DNA of 64,000 nucleotides from Gemmatimonadaceae bacterium (GTDB taxonomy: Bacteria; Gemmatimonadota; Gemmatimonadetes; Gemmatimonadales; Gemmatimonadaceae): contig WYBP01000006.1 of NCBI GenBank assembly GCA_011525845.1, forward strand, positions 21,522 to 85,521, in the 5' to 3' direction. The notes beneath the pieces are model-generated. The model searched no databases. It was not told the origin of the DNA and worked only from the letters and a program-made list of their open reading frames with translations. This document shows positions 9,440 through 17,961 of this stretch, in pieces. Made by a program: the position numbers and the translations under genes. Every line of letters begins with the position of its first letter. Position 1 is the stretch's first letter.

Positions 9440-10251
9440 CGCGGCTTGCGGGCGATGAGGAGCATCGAGTCGAGCCGCGAGCCGTCGGTGATGCGGCGCC
9501 CGGTGTGCTCGAACGCGGGTGCGTCGGGCGCGAAGCCCGCGGCCTCCAGCTGCCGGCGCTGGTCGGCGAGCGTGATGTAGTAGAGCATCACGCCGAAGTC
9601 GTGGCACCGGTCGTTGATCACCGCGTACTCCGCCGTCCGCACCTCGTGCGGCACGAAGCGCCGCCGGTTGCGCACGCGCACCGCGGTCTCCCTGACCCAG
9701 CGATACGCGCGCACGAGGAGCCGCGCGGGGTTGGCCGAGGGGCGGAACTCCGGGAACTCGAATCCCGAGGTCGCGTCGGGGCTGTCGCGGTTGTAGGTGG
9801 TGAAGACGAACGCGCCCCCGGGCCGGAGCACGCGATGCACCTCGCGCAGGATCGCGAGCCGGTCCGCGTGGCCCACCATGCTGATGCCGTTGCAACTGAA
9901 GACCGCGAGGGCGATGGACGCATCCGGCACGGTCACCAGGTTGCGCGCGTCGGCCAGCTCAAACCGCACGCCGGGGAATCGCGCGCGGCAGGCCGCGACC
10001 ATCTCGGGACTGTAGTCGATGCCGAGGTAGTCCTCGCTCAGTGCGCGGAGCGCCTTCACCGTGCGCCCGCCACCGACCCCCAGGTCGAGGATCGGCTGGC
10101 CCCGCACCTCCGCGGCGAGCTCGTCGAACGCCGCCCGCTCATGGGCCAGCAGGTACTCCGGACCGGAGTACTGCTCGACGGCAGCCGACGAGCGCATCAT
10201 CTGCTGGTTGATCTCGTCGATCACATGTTCGGGGGACGGCGTGGAATGCAT
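9436..10251 (-). CDS. class I SAM-dependent methyltransferase
   Basis: A 271-aa methyltransferase with the SAM-binding motif ILDLGVGGGRTVKAL at about residues 53-67. An acidic loop LGIDYSPEM follows, and post-motif blocks VLRPGGAFVFTTYNRD. It lies 22 bases downstream of the polysaccharide deacetylase gene and overlaps the GNAT gene, so it probably modifies the same glycan or lipid substrate. The target cannot be told from sequence. The ATG at 10251 begins MHSTPSPEHV; the longer upstream open frame is antisense-type bias over the deacetylase gene. Confidence 0.85.
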   Translation of the reverse strand: MHSTPSPEHVIDEINQQMMRSSAAVEQYSGPEYLLAHERAAFDELAAEVRGQPILDLGVGGGRTVKALRALSEDYLGIDYSPEMVAACRARFPGVRFELADARNLVTVPDASIALAVFSCNGISMVGHADRLAILREVHRVLRPGGAFVFTTYNRDSPDATSGFEFPEFRPSANPARLLVRAYRWVRETAVRVRNRRRFVPHEVRTAEYAVINDRCHDFGVMLYYITLADQRRQLEAAGFAPDAPAFEHTGRRITDGSRLDSMLLIARKPR

Positions 10252-10273
10252 CTGAAGCCCTTGAGGATGATGA

Positions 10274-11134
10274 CTAGGTCGGGAGCATCGTGGCGGCGTC
10301 GCGGATCGACCCCAGGGAGAACTCCTTGAAGAGCCGCTCGAGCCGTCCGAGGACCCGCGCCTGCCCGCCATAGTGCCGCACGCGGGTGCCGATGGGCACG
10401 TCGAACCGCGGCTGCCCCGGGTCCCACTCCCACGGATGGATGTAGAACGTACCCTGCGCCCCGCGCGACTCCGCGGAACGGAGGGCACGCTGGACGAGCT
10501 GGTAGGGCAGCAGCCGGAAGTACGCCCCGCCCGCGGCAGGGAGGTTCCGGCCGAGTACGCGCAGCGTGACGGGCGGGAACTCCGCGATCCGGCCCGCCGG
10601 GCGGTCGATCCAGTGGGCGTCACGCGCGCCGTCCGCATATCCGTACCCGCCGCGCGTGACGGGAAAGAGGGAGGAGTCGTAGCGATGGCCCTCCTCCAGC
10701 AGGATGTCGAGCGCCCACTCGGTGCCCCGCACGATCGAGAAGCTCGGCGCGCGGAACCCGTCCACCGGCGCTCCCGTGATGTCCTCGATGATCCGTTTGG
10801 TCCTGCGCACCGACTCGCGGAACGCCGCGGGCGACTGGTGCGTGATGCGCACATGGTCGTAGGTGTGCGATGCGAGTTCGTGCCCCGCCCCGGCGATCCG
10901 GCGCAGCAGGGCCGGATGGCGCTCGGCCACCCACCCCACCGTGAAGAAGGTGCCGCCGACCCGGTGGCGCTGCATGAGGTCCAGCAGCGCATCGACCGAT
11001 GCTTCCACGCGGGACTCGCGCCCCTCCCAGGTCGCGATCGGCGCGTAGGGAGCGAGCGCGACCACCTGGAAGTACTCCTCGACGTCGACCGTGAAGAGAT
11101 GCGTGACGCGGGCGTTCGTCGTGTCAGCGCCCAC
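10274..11134 (-). CDS. polysaccharide deacetylase, XrtA/PEP-CTERM-associated type
   Basis: A 286-aa NodB-fold carbohydrate esterase. The N-terminal motif FTVDVEEYFQV is diagnostic for the exosortase-associated deacetylase subfamily. The metal-binding ASHTYDH motif is near residue 90, and RAPSFS and a late HPWEWD block follow. It would remove N- or O-acetyl groups from a surface polysaccharide in the periplasm or cytoplasm; no clear signal peptide is seen. The start is GTG at 11134, three bases after the preceding lipoprotein gene. No exosortase gene or PEP-CTERM protein is in this window. Confidence 0.9.
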   Translation of the reverse strand: MGADTTNARVTHLFTVDVEEYFQVVALAPYAPIATWEGRESRVEASVDALLDLMQRHRVGGTFFTVGWVAERHPALLRRIAGAGHELASHTYDHVRITHQSPAAFRESVRRTKRIIEDITGAPVDGFRAPSFSIVRGTEWALDILLEEGHRYDSSLFPVTRGGYGYADGARDAHWIDRPAGRIAEFPPVTLRVLGRNLPAAGGAYFRLLPYQLVQRALRSAESRGAQGTFYIHPWEWDPGQPRFDVPIGTRVRHYGGQARVLGRLERLFKEFSLGSIRDAATMLPT

Positions 11135-11137
11135 GGG

Positions 11138-12157
11138 TCATCGACGCGTCAGGTCGAGGAACGACCGCGGCCGCAGCCGCCATCCGCCCGTGCCGGTGGG
11201 CACCAGCACGCCCACGATGTCGAAGCGGTTCGGCGCGACGTAGAGCCCGGGAGGGAAGGGCGACCGGAACGAGGCATCGGACGCCCGGTCCAGCACGACC
11301 GTCAGCGCGCCGCTCCCGTCGCTGACGGTCATGGTGAGGTTCCCGGCGACGGTGGAGGTGTCGCTCACCGTCGCGTTCGCGACGCGGACCAGCGCGGCGT
11401 CGAGCGTGCCCGCGGCGGCGGTCGCCGCCGACGCGGTGGTGATGGTGCGGGCGGTCGGGATGAACGCCGAGCCCACGATGAACACGGCCGCGTCCTCGAC
11501 GGACCGTTGGCCGAGTCGCGTCGCGACCGTGCCGCGCAGGCGGATGCTGTCCCCCGCCGCCGCATCGGTCGCGCGCAGGCGTCCGGCACGGATCGCCCCC
11601 GTCGAGTCGGCGACGTGCAGGATCGTGTCGCTGAACGTGCCGCGCGCGTGCAGCGCGACGCCGCTCACGAAGACGCGCGTCCCGAGCGGGAGCGTGCGCA
11701 CGTCCCGCGCGAAGTACTCGGGGTAGCTGATGGCCCCGGTCACCACGACCGAGTCGCCGGGCACGACCGCGAACGTGGTGAAGTCCACGGAGACCACCCG
11801 GGCGGTGTCGCCCGCGCTCGCGCTGTCGAGCACGACCGCGTAGGTGCCCACCGGGACGCCGGTGAGCCGGAAGGTCCCGTTCGGGAGCGTGGTGGCGCGG
11901 TAGATCGTGTCCCGTGAGACCGGCGAGAGGATCCGGATGCGCGCGCCGAGGAAGGGGACGTCGGCCGCGTCGAACGAGCGCGACCCGTTGGCATCGAAGT
12001 AGACGAAGCCGCGCACGATCCCCGTCGCCTGCACGCCGATGGAGCGGTCGGCGCCGATGTTGTCGCAACCCGCGGCGGCGAGCACCGCCAGGACGGCGAG
12101 CGCGGCGCCCCCGATCGTGGACACGCGACCCACGTGATGACGGAGCGGGAGCGTCAC
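11138..12157 (-). CDS. lipoprotein with SdrD-B/Cna-B-like domain
   Basis: A 339-aa predicted lipoprotein. The N-terminus has a hydrophobic stretch ending in a lipobox-like LAAAGC with Cys31. The next segment, GFVYFDANGSRSFDAADVPF, resembles the SdrD B / carboxypeptidase-regulatory beta-sandwich fold. The rest is rich in Thr, Val, Ala and Asp, as in surface beta-domains. The GTG start overlaps the receptor stop by 4 bp (GTGA), so it is likely a surface partner of the TonB-dependent receptor. No enzymatic motif is seen. Confidence 0.7.
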   Translation of the reverse strand: MTLPLRHHVGRVSTIGGAALAVLAVLAAAGCDNIGADRSIGVQATGIVRGFVYFDANGSRSFDAADVPFLGARIRILSPVSRDTIYRATTLPNGTFRLTGVPVGTYAVVLDSASAGDTARVVSVDFTTFAVVPGDSVVVTGAISYPEYFARDVRTLPLGTRVFVSGVALHARGTFSDTILHVADSTGAIRAGRLRATDAAAGDSIRLRGTVATRLGQRSVEDAAVFIVGSAFIPTARTITTASAATAAAGTLDAALVRVANATVSDTSTVAGNLTMTVSDGSGALTVVLDRASDASFRSPFPPGLYVAPNRFDIVGVLVPTGTGGWRLRPRSFLDLTRR

Positions 12158-15066
12158 GGCGAGACCCTCAGCCCGACGCGCCAGAGCGGACCCGGGGAAC
12201 GGTCGGCCAGCACCTTGCCGAACGCCGGGTTCGTCACATACGGCACCGTGGTCACCCCGGTCCCGGCGTTGAAGGCCACGCTGCGGGTCCGGTCGACCAG
12301 CAGCAGCGCGTTGTCCACGCGACCGGTCTCCGCGGAGACCAGGTCGAGCACGTCCAGCAGGAGCTCCCACCGCCCTGACTGGAGGTTCGCCAGGCGGAAG
12401 GCCACCCGGACGTCCACGCGATGCGAGAGTTCGCCCCGGCAGCTGTTGCGCGCGGCGAATGTGCCGGTGAAGGCCCGCAGGCACTCGTTCTCGGCGAGGA
12501 GGGCGTCCATCCCGGCGAGGGAGGGATCCACGAACGCCGGGTCATTGGCCGCGTCGCCGTCGGCGTTCGCGTCCACGCCGGCACGTACGCCCGGCGTGAA
12601 GGCACGGCCCGAGCTGAGGCGGTAGAGCGCGCCGATCCGGAACGCCCGCGTCGCGCCGGCACTCCACTCGCCGGCCAGCACGGCGCGATGCGGCACATCG
12701 AGGTCGCTGCGCGCATCCGTCCAGTCGTAGCCCGCCAGCCCGTCCACGAAGGGCGTGATCCGCGATGGCGCGAAGCCGTTCACGTTGTCGGTGGTCTGGC
12801 TGTAGGTGTACCCCAGCCCGAGGGACAACCCTTCCGCGCGCACGCGCTCCAGCCCCAGCGAGGCGGCTCGGAAGTCGGAGTAGCCGGTCGCCTCCAGCTG
12901 ATAGACGGCGTCGAACTCGGTGAAGCGCCGGTTGGACTGCGGCACGGCGGCGAGCAGCGTGCCCTGCTGCGACAGCGTGCCGTAGAGCGGCCGTCCGTAC
13001 TGGTCACGCCCGGTGGACACCACCGCGAGGTTGAGGTCGCGACGGCGCGACAGGTAGCTGGTGTGGCGGTACGTGCCGCCGATGGAGAGCGTCCACTCGC
13101 CGATCCGGCGGCTCACCCCGAGCGCAAGGCGCTGCGTGCGCGGCCCCTCGAAGTCGGGCCCGAGCAGCGTCACGGTCCGCCCCACGAACGGGGCGGCGCT
13201 GGTGTCGGGCGCGGAGGGCCACGCGCCCAGCGCCCCGACGCCCTCGCGGACCCGAGCGCCTCGGTCGTACGTCAGCGCCTCCGCGATGTCCCGGCGGTCG
13301 GGAAGCTCCTGGAACACCCCGGCCCCGCCCTCGATGACCCAGTCGCGACGGCTCCCGAGCTCCCATCGCACCCCCACGCGCGGCGACACCTCCGACCGCG
13401 CCCCGTCGACCGCCTGGTTGTCGATGCCGGTCGCCGCCAGCCACGCCGCGTTCCCCTCGATCTTCCCCGCCGGCAGGCGCATGCCGTCCACGCGGGTACC
13501 GAAGGTCGCGGTGAGTCCGTCGGCGATGCGCCACCGGTCCTGGATGAAGAACGACGTCTCCGACATCCGGAACTGGCCGACCGGCACCGCGTCCTCCACT
13601 CGACGCCACGCCCCCAGTCCCGCCGCGAAATCGGTGTCGTCACCGAACCGGAACTCCCCGGGACCGCCGGCGCCGGACTTCGCGTCATACCGGTGCGACG
13701 CGAGCGAGAACCCCGACTTGATGCGATGCGCGCCGAGGTCGAAGTGCAGCATCGCGGAGACCCGCGGCGTCGTGCGCGCGTCATCGAACGGCTGGGCCCA
13801 GCCCCCGCCGACGGCGAGACCCGAGCCGACGAACTGCGTCGGTGCCAGCGCCGGAAGCGCCGAGCTCACGTCACTGATGTCGGCCGACACCCGGAATTCC
13901 TGGGTGATCCGCCGGGTGATGCGCGAGAGGACGCTCACCGACACCTGCGCGGCGACGGCCTCGTAGTCGTCCCCGAGCTCCGCCAGGGGACCCACGGGCT
14001 CCGCGAGCCCGCTCGAGGTGAACCGGGAACCCGACGCGCGCATCGAGATCGCGAAGCGGTCCGCCGGCTGCCAGTCGAGCCGGCCGAACGCGCCGATGCG
14101 CTGGTCGACGCGGAACTGCGGGATCGTGTACGCGTTGAGGTCGGTGCCGTAGACCGACTGCGCGCTCCCGAGGACGGACGACGCGAACGCCGTGTTGAGG
14201 CCGAACGCGCTCGGACGCGAGACCTCCGACCGCTGGAAGTCCACGCCGACGATCGCGCGGGTCGTGTCACCCTCGATCGGACCTCCACCGACGAGCGACG
14301 CGCCGATGCTCGCCGTGCCCCCGTCGACGACGATCTCGCTGCCCGGAACACGGCCGGCCCGCCGCGTCGTCGAGACCAGGCCGACACCCGTGCCCCCCAT
14401 CTCGACATCGAAACCCAGTCCGCCCACGCCAAGCGCCGACGCGCTGCGGGTTGGAAGGGCGAGCGCCGCGGCGTCCGCGCCGCTCCCGCCGGGCCCTCCG
14501 TGGCTGACGGAGCGCGCCCCGTCCACGAGCGTTTCCGTGAGGCGCCAGGGCAACCCTTCGACCCCCATCGCGTCCGCCGTGGTCGATGCCACGAAGGCCT
14601 CGCTCGCCACCCGTCGCGCGCCCCCGAGTTCCACGAATCCGCGGTCGTGCAGCCACGCCCCCGCCGACGTCGCCGATGCGACGACGTTCACGGTATCGAC
14701 CTGCGTCACCGGCAACGTCGCCTCGTGCAACACCGCCGCCACGCTCGCCGAGTGACTCGCGGAGACCATCACGCCGACGAAGACAACGGGCCGGTATCCC
14801 AGCGCCTCGACGGTGACGTCATAGCGACCGGCCGGCAGCACGGTGAAGCGGAAACGGCCATCCCGTGTCGCGCGGAGCCAGCGCACCGCACCGCTCCGCT
14901 GGTCCACCGCGCGCACGTCGGCGCCGACGATCGGGCGCGACGCCGGGTCCAACGCGGACCCGACCAGCTCGCCGAAGGTGAGGCTCTGGGCCTCGACGTG
15001 GACGCTCGAACCAAGCGCCACGAGGGCCGCGAGCGTCAGGAGGGTGCGAAGGGGATTTGGGATCAC
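12154..15066 (-). CDS. TonB-dependent receptor, Oar-like, with N-terminal carboxypeptidase-regulatory domain
   Basis: A 970-aa outer-membrane protein. The signal peptide lies at residues 1-28, ending HVEAQS. A CarboxypepD_reg-like beta-sandwich follows (about 30-110, with GRFRFTVLPAGRYDVTVEALGY). The rest is a long beta-barrel-like region with alternating aromatic/polar strands. Oar-like receptors import or export large ligands in diderm bacteria. The start is GTG at 15066. A -10-like TATGTT lies about 80 bases upstream. It heads a tight operon with lipoprotein, deacetylase, methyltransferase and GNAT genes, suggesting a role in exopolysaccharide handling; ligand unknown. Confidence 0.85.
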   Translation of the reverse strand: MIPNPLRTLLTLAALVALGSSVHVEAQSLTFGELVGSALDPASRPIVGADVRAVDQRSGAVRWLRATRDGRFRFTVLPAGRYDVTVEALGYRPVVFVGVMVSASHSASVAAVLHEATLPVTQVDTVNVVASATSAGAWLHDRGFVELGGARRVASEAFVASTTADAMGVEGLPWRLTETLVDGARSVSHGGPGGSGADAAALALPTRSASALGVGGLGFDVEMGGTGVGLVSTTRRAGRVPGSEIVVDGGTASIGASLVGGGPIEGDTTRAIVGVDFQRSEVSRPSAFGLNTAFASSVLGSAQSVYGTDLNAYTIPQFRVDQRIGAFGRLDWQPADRFAISMRASGSRFTSSGLAEPVGPLAELGDDYEAVAAQVSVSVLSRITRRITQEFRVSADISDVSSALPALAPTQFVGSGLAVGGGWAQPFDDARTTPRVSAMLHFDLGAHRIKSGFSLASHRYDAKSGAGGPGEFRFGDDTDFAAGLGAWRRVEDAVPVGQFRMSETSFFIQDRWRIADGLTATFGTRVDGMRLPAGKIEGNAAWLAATGIDNQAVDGARSEVSPRVGVRWELGSRRDWVIEGGAGVFQELPDRRDIAEALTYDRGARVREGVGALGAWPSAPDTSAAPFVGRTVTLLGPDFEGPRTQRLALGVSRRIGEWTLSIGGTYRHTSYLSRRRDLNLAVVSTGRDQYGRPLYGTLSQQGTLLAAVPQSNRRFTEFDAVYQLEATGYSDFRAASLGLERVRAEGLSLGLGYTYSQTTDNVNGFAPSRITPFVDGLAGYDWTDARSDLDVPHRAVLAGEWSAGATRAFRIGALYRLSSGRAFTPGVRAGVDANADGDAANDPAFVDPSLAGMDALLAENECLRAFTGTFAARNSCRGELSHRVDVRVAFRLANLQSGRWELLLDVLDLVSAETGRVDNALLLVDRTRSVAFNAGTGVTTVPYVTNPAFGKVLADRSPGPLWRVGLRVSP

Positions 15067-15144
15067 GGATCGGGATCGGGGCGAGGTGCCGGGTCGCAGT
15101 GGGCGACCACGGTCTGCGATGGGATGCACGAGGGAGAAGCAGGT

Positions 15145-15150
15145 AACATA
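15145..15150 (-). promoter_or_regulatory. candidate -10 box of the receptor operon
   Basis: TATGTT on the minus strand inside a near-palindrome GGTATGTTACC. It is the only AT-rich island in the 200-bp gap (15067-15266) between the SGNH gene and the receptor start. It would give a 5' leader of roughly 75 bases. No strong -35 was seen. Confidence 0.35.
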
Positions 15151-15266
15151 CCGGGGGAATCCGGAGCGTGACACCTCGGTGCCGGAGCCACGCGCGCCGC
15201 GCATCCGGTGGATCGTGCGACTTCCCCGGCTCGATGTCGCCCAAACGCCACAGTGGAGCCGGCCCC

Positions 15267-16508
15267 TCACCGGGACGGCCCGATGTCGGGCTGCTCCGAC
15301 TTCCGGAGCGCATCCAGCCGCACGCGCAGGCGCTCCGCGATGATGCGATTCCCGATCGGGCCGAAGTGACCCCCGGGCGCGAAGAGACCGTCCCCCCCGG
15401 CCGTCGCCAGGTGCGCCACGAACGCCGGCGCGAGGTCGAGCACCTCGACCTGCCCGTCCCGTGTCAGTGAATCGGCCAACGGAGCGTAGACCGTCGGCCG
15501 TCCGTCCCTGGCGCTCTCCACCGAATGGGGGTCCGGCAACATCACGACCAGCGCCGTCGCACCGCGCGCGCGCGCCGAGTCCGAAAAGGCGGCAAGGATC
15601 GCGCGTTGAACGCGGAATGCCTCGGCGCCGGGCCGGAACGTCCCGCCGTCGACGAGGCGATCGGTCCACAGAAACTTCCGCCAGACCTTGAGCGTGGCCG
15701 CGACCACGAGCCGAACGGCGGCCGTGTGATGGAGCACGGGAAGCTCGTATCGGAGCGGGTCGTACCACGCGTCATCAGCGCCGAGGGCGAGGACCGCCGT
15801 GGGATCGTCCACGATCCGCCCCCACTCCTGCTCACCGCGCACGGGGTTCGGCAGCAGGCTGAGCGTCCCGGCGGAGTCGAGGCGGAACCTCGGCTTGGTG
15901 AGCGGCGGTTCGTCGGTGGAGAAGAAGCGCGTGTAGCGCGTCACCGCGCGCCGGAGGTCGACGGGCGCGAACCCGATCACGACGACGGCGGGCGCGAAGG
16001 ACGCGCCGTCGTTCAGGTACCGGAGGAACGCCTGGTCGGTGCCGAAGCCGCCGACGCCGAAGTTCAGCACCTCGATCGTCGCATCGTCCTGCTCGATGCG
16101 CGTGGACCAGGCCTCCTCGGTGGTGACCTCGGCGGCGTACACGTACGCGTCGCCGTAGGCAGCGACGCGAAGGACGCCGGGCGCCGGGCGTGCCGTGTAC
16201 TCCCGGCGGCTCCGCGCTCCCGCGCCGTTGATCGCGTGCGCGGAGTCGGCGTATCCGGGGTTGTTGCGCCAGCCGAGGTCGGAATCCGTGACGATCACCC
16301 CTCCCGGATCCGCAAGGCGCTCGGTGATGAGCCGGGACTGCTCGGCGAGCACCTCGGCGCGTGGGCGCGTGTCGAGCCCGACCTGACGTTGCAGCGATCC
16401 GGTGGCACGAGCGATCAGCTCGGCGAGCAATACCACGGCGATCGCCGCGAGGAGCAGTCGTACGCGCAACCGGCGTCCCGGGGGGCGCACTCGAAGTGGG
16501 GCGGTCAT
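15267..16508 (-). CDS. membrane-anchored SGNH-hydrolase-like protein with altered active site
   Basis: A 413-aa protein with one N-terminal membrane anchor (about residues 16-38) and an extracytoplasmic SGNH-like domain. Block I reads VAAYGDAYVYAAEV, where the usual nucleophile GDS is GDA. The Gly/Asn blocks (NFGVGGFGTDQA) and the late His block (APGGHFGPIGNR) are retained. Members of this family de-acetylate or acetylate surface glycans. With Ala in place of Ser it may be a non-catalytic binding protein or use another residue. It is transcribed away from the lasso cluster; a TTAATAG-like AT-rich tract abuts the ATG. Confidence 0.72.
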   Translation of the reverse strand: MTAPLRVRPPGRRLRVRLLLAAIAVVLLAELIARATGSLQRQVGLDTRPRAEVLAEQSRLITERLADPGGVIVTDSDLGWRNNPGYADSAHAINGAGARSRREYTARPAPGVLRVAAYGDAYVYAAEVTTEEAWSTRIEQDDATIEVLNFGVGGFGTDQAFLRYLNDGASFAPAVVVIGFAPVDLRRAVTRYTRFFSTDEPPLTKPRFRLDSAGTLSLLPNPVRGEQEWGRIVDDPTAVLALGADDAWYDPLRYELPVLHHTAAVRLVVAATLKVWRKFLWTDRLVDGGTFRPGAEAFRVQRAILAAFSDSARARGATALVVMLPDPHSVESARDGRPTVYAPLADSLTRDGQVEVLDLAPAFVAHLATAGGDGLFAPGGHFGPIGNRIIAERLRVRLDALRKSEQPDIGPSR

Positions 16509-16869
16509 CTATTAAGAAGTGGGATGTGCGGGAAATGCGGCGGAGTCGCACGAACGGGCGCCACGACGGTGTCAGTCCCGTGCACGGAACAGGCCGTGGT
16601 GAACGACTGCGCGCTCGGCATGGACTGGGCACCTATTGGACTGGGCCACTGAAGATGCGCACCAGCGTTGCGCTGCGGCCACAACTGTGCTGCCGCGGGC
16701 GCGTTCAGCCGGTCGTCAACCCGCTCCGCTGGACCGTAAGCACTTCCAACGTAACCGGTTAGATGTTTCGGTGGTCTGGTGAGTTCTGGCCCGGACATTG
16801 CGGCTGTATTCCCCGATGGCATCCCTTCTGGTGCCACGCGCACCCTCCCAACGCCCTCCCCAGCCGACG
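16509..16869 (+). other. intergenic region with divergent promoters
   Basis: About 360 bp without a supported gene, between the leftward SGNH gene and the lasso precursor. It contains a perfect 10-bp palindrome TAACCGGTTA at 16752-16761, a plausible operator. The composition is less GC-rich than the flanks. Short open frames here show no ribosome-binding site or recognizable leader motif. The precursor promoter must lie here, but no single -10/-35 pair stands out. Confidence 0.5.
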
Positions 16870-17061
16870 ATGACCTACCACCGCCCGAAGCTGGAACGAT
16901 TCGGATCATTCCGTGAGCTCACCAAGTGGGGGCTCGCCAGTGCGTCCGATGGCGGTTCGATCCTCGGAAACGCGAGCCCGGGGTGCCAGACGGACCTGAG
17001 CCGCTGGGGCTACGGCACGATCTCGATCGACTGCCCGACGGGCCAGGCGTCCGCGTCCTGA
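16870..17061 (+). CDS. lasso peptide precursor
   Basis: A 63-aa peptide starting at ATG 16870; the frame is open further upstream but the family motif sits at this start. The leader contains the lasso consensus YxxPxLxxxGxxxxxT: Tyr3, Pro6, Leu8, Gly12, Thr18. The core should begin two residues after Thr18, at Trp20 (core WGLASASD...), which puts Asp at core position 8 for the isopeptide ring. The predicted core is 44 residues, with Cys at core positions 20 and 36 and a C-terminal Ser. Typical lasso cores have 15-26 residues, so this tail is exceptionally long. If Gly were residue 1, the ring would be seven-membered. All processing enzymes follow directly downstream. Precursor identity is firm; ring size and final length are predictions. 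Confidence 0.88.
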   Translation: MTYHRPKLERFGSFRELTKWGLASASDGGSILGNASPGCQTDLSRWGYGTISIDCPTGQASAS

Positions 17062-17091
17062 TCCGCACGGCAGACTGAATCGCTGAGCACG

Positions 17092-17113
17092 GAGCGGTCC
17101 GCAGGAACCGCTC
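17092..17113 (+). terminator. stem-loop after the lasso precursor gene
   Basis: A perfect 7-bp stem (GAGCGGT / ACCGCTC) with an 8-nt loop starts 31 bases after the precursor stop. A second GC-rich hairpin (GCGGGG...CCCCGC) follows at 17116-17135. There is no T-tract. In RiPP clusters such structures often act as partial terminators or RNA stabilisers, giving more precursor than enzyme mRNA. That role is inferred. Confidence 0.5.
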
Positions 17114-17241
17114 GGCGGGGGGACGACTCCCCGCGTCGGCCAACAATGTACTGGGATGAACGGCCCGCGTCGCGTACTCGATACCGACGCGGGCCGTGCA
17201 ATTGTCGCATCTTCCGCCTCTCTCCCTTGCACGCCAGACCC

Positions 17242-17520
17242 ATGCTCCCTTCCGCGAATCCCGCCGTGCTGTTCCAGCGCCTCGACGACGGCGCGGTCCT
17301 CTTCTCGCCGACGTCCGAGCAGTACTTCGGCCTGAATGAGGTCGGGGTGCGCATCTGGACCCTCCTGCCGCCGGCGACGACCTCGCTCGACGAGCTGGTG
17401 CTGCGCCTCGCGGACGCGTATCCGGAGGTGGCGGTCGAGACGATGCGCGCGGACGCCGAGCAGCTCCTGGAATCGCTCCTCGAGGCCGACCTCGTGCTCC
17501 CGGTGTCGCCCAAGCCCTGA
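17242..17520 (+). CDS. lasso peptide RRE protein (PqqD-like, B1)
   Basis: A 92-aa stand-alone RiPP recognition element of the PqqD/winged-helix fold. It has the typical beta-hairpin start GAVLFSPTSEQYFGLNEVG, followed by WTLLPPATTSLDELVLRLADAY helices. It binds the precursor leader (Tyr/Pro/Leu motif) and delivers it to the B2 protease. It starts at ATG 17242, 180 bases after the precursor stop, and ends 3 bases before B2. The order A-B1-B2-C matches split-B lasso clusters. Confidence 0.9.
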   Translation: MLPSANPAVLFQRLDDGAVLFSPTSEQYFGLNEVGVRIWTLLPPATTSLDELVLRLADAYPEVAVETMRADAEQLLESLLEADLVLPVSPKP

Positions 17521-17523
17521 CCG

Positions 17524-17961
17524 ATGGCTCCGCTCAGGAAGCTCGCGTCGCTGGGTGTCAGCGGATGGCGCGACCTGATCCGCGCCCAACTCGCGCTCCT
17601 GCGCGCGCAGTGGCGGTTGCGGCGGGAGCCCATCGGCGCGCTCGCTGTCCGCGAGCGAACGACGCCGGGCGAGCAGGGCGGATCTGCCGGACGTGCACGC
17701 GCGATCGCCGTCGCCGTCGACCGGGCCGCGCGATTCGGGATCTTCCGGCCCTACTGCCTGGTCCGCGCGATCGCGCTCCGCGATCTCCTGGTCCGCGACG
17801 GGATCCACGGGGGCAGCATCCGTGTCGGCGTACGGCGCCATCAAGGGAAGTTCGAGGCACATGCCTGGGTTCGGTGGGGCGACGAGGTCCTCGGGGACCT
17901 TCCCGAGCACGTGGCGCAGTTCACGGAGGTGGAGGACCTGCGCGTGCTACTCCGTCGATGA
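17524..17961 (+). CDS. lasso peptide leader peptidase (transglutaminase-like, B2)
   Basis: A 145-aa transglutaminase-like cysteine protease of the lasso B2 family. The catalytic Cys is in RPYCLVRA (Cys78). The His is in EAHAWVRWGD (His113), with an Asp following at 120 or 125, giving the Cys-His-Asp triad. It cleaves the leader from the core after recognition by B1. It overlaps the cyclase gene by 4 bp (ATGA). Length and motif order are normal for the family. Confidence 0.93.
   Translation: MAPLRKLASLGVSGWRDLIRAQLALLRAQWRLRREPIGALAVRERTTPGEQGGSAGRARAIAVAVDRAARFGIFRPYCLVRAIALRDLLVRDGIHGGSIRVGVRRHQGKFEAHAWVRWGDEVLGDLPEHVAQFTEVEDLRVLLRR

Noticed and set aside
12421..15171. Plus-strand open frame of 916 codons over the TonB receptor
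   Set aside because: Arg/Pro/Ala-biased translation without motifs, antisense to a clear receptor gene.
16798..16869. Upstream extension of the lasso precursor
   Set aside because: The conserved leader starts at ATG 16870; the extension lacks similarity to lasso leaders.
16509..16869. A second lasso precursor or small gene in the gap
   Set aside because: No frame shows the YxxPxLxxxG leader or a ribosome-binding site.
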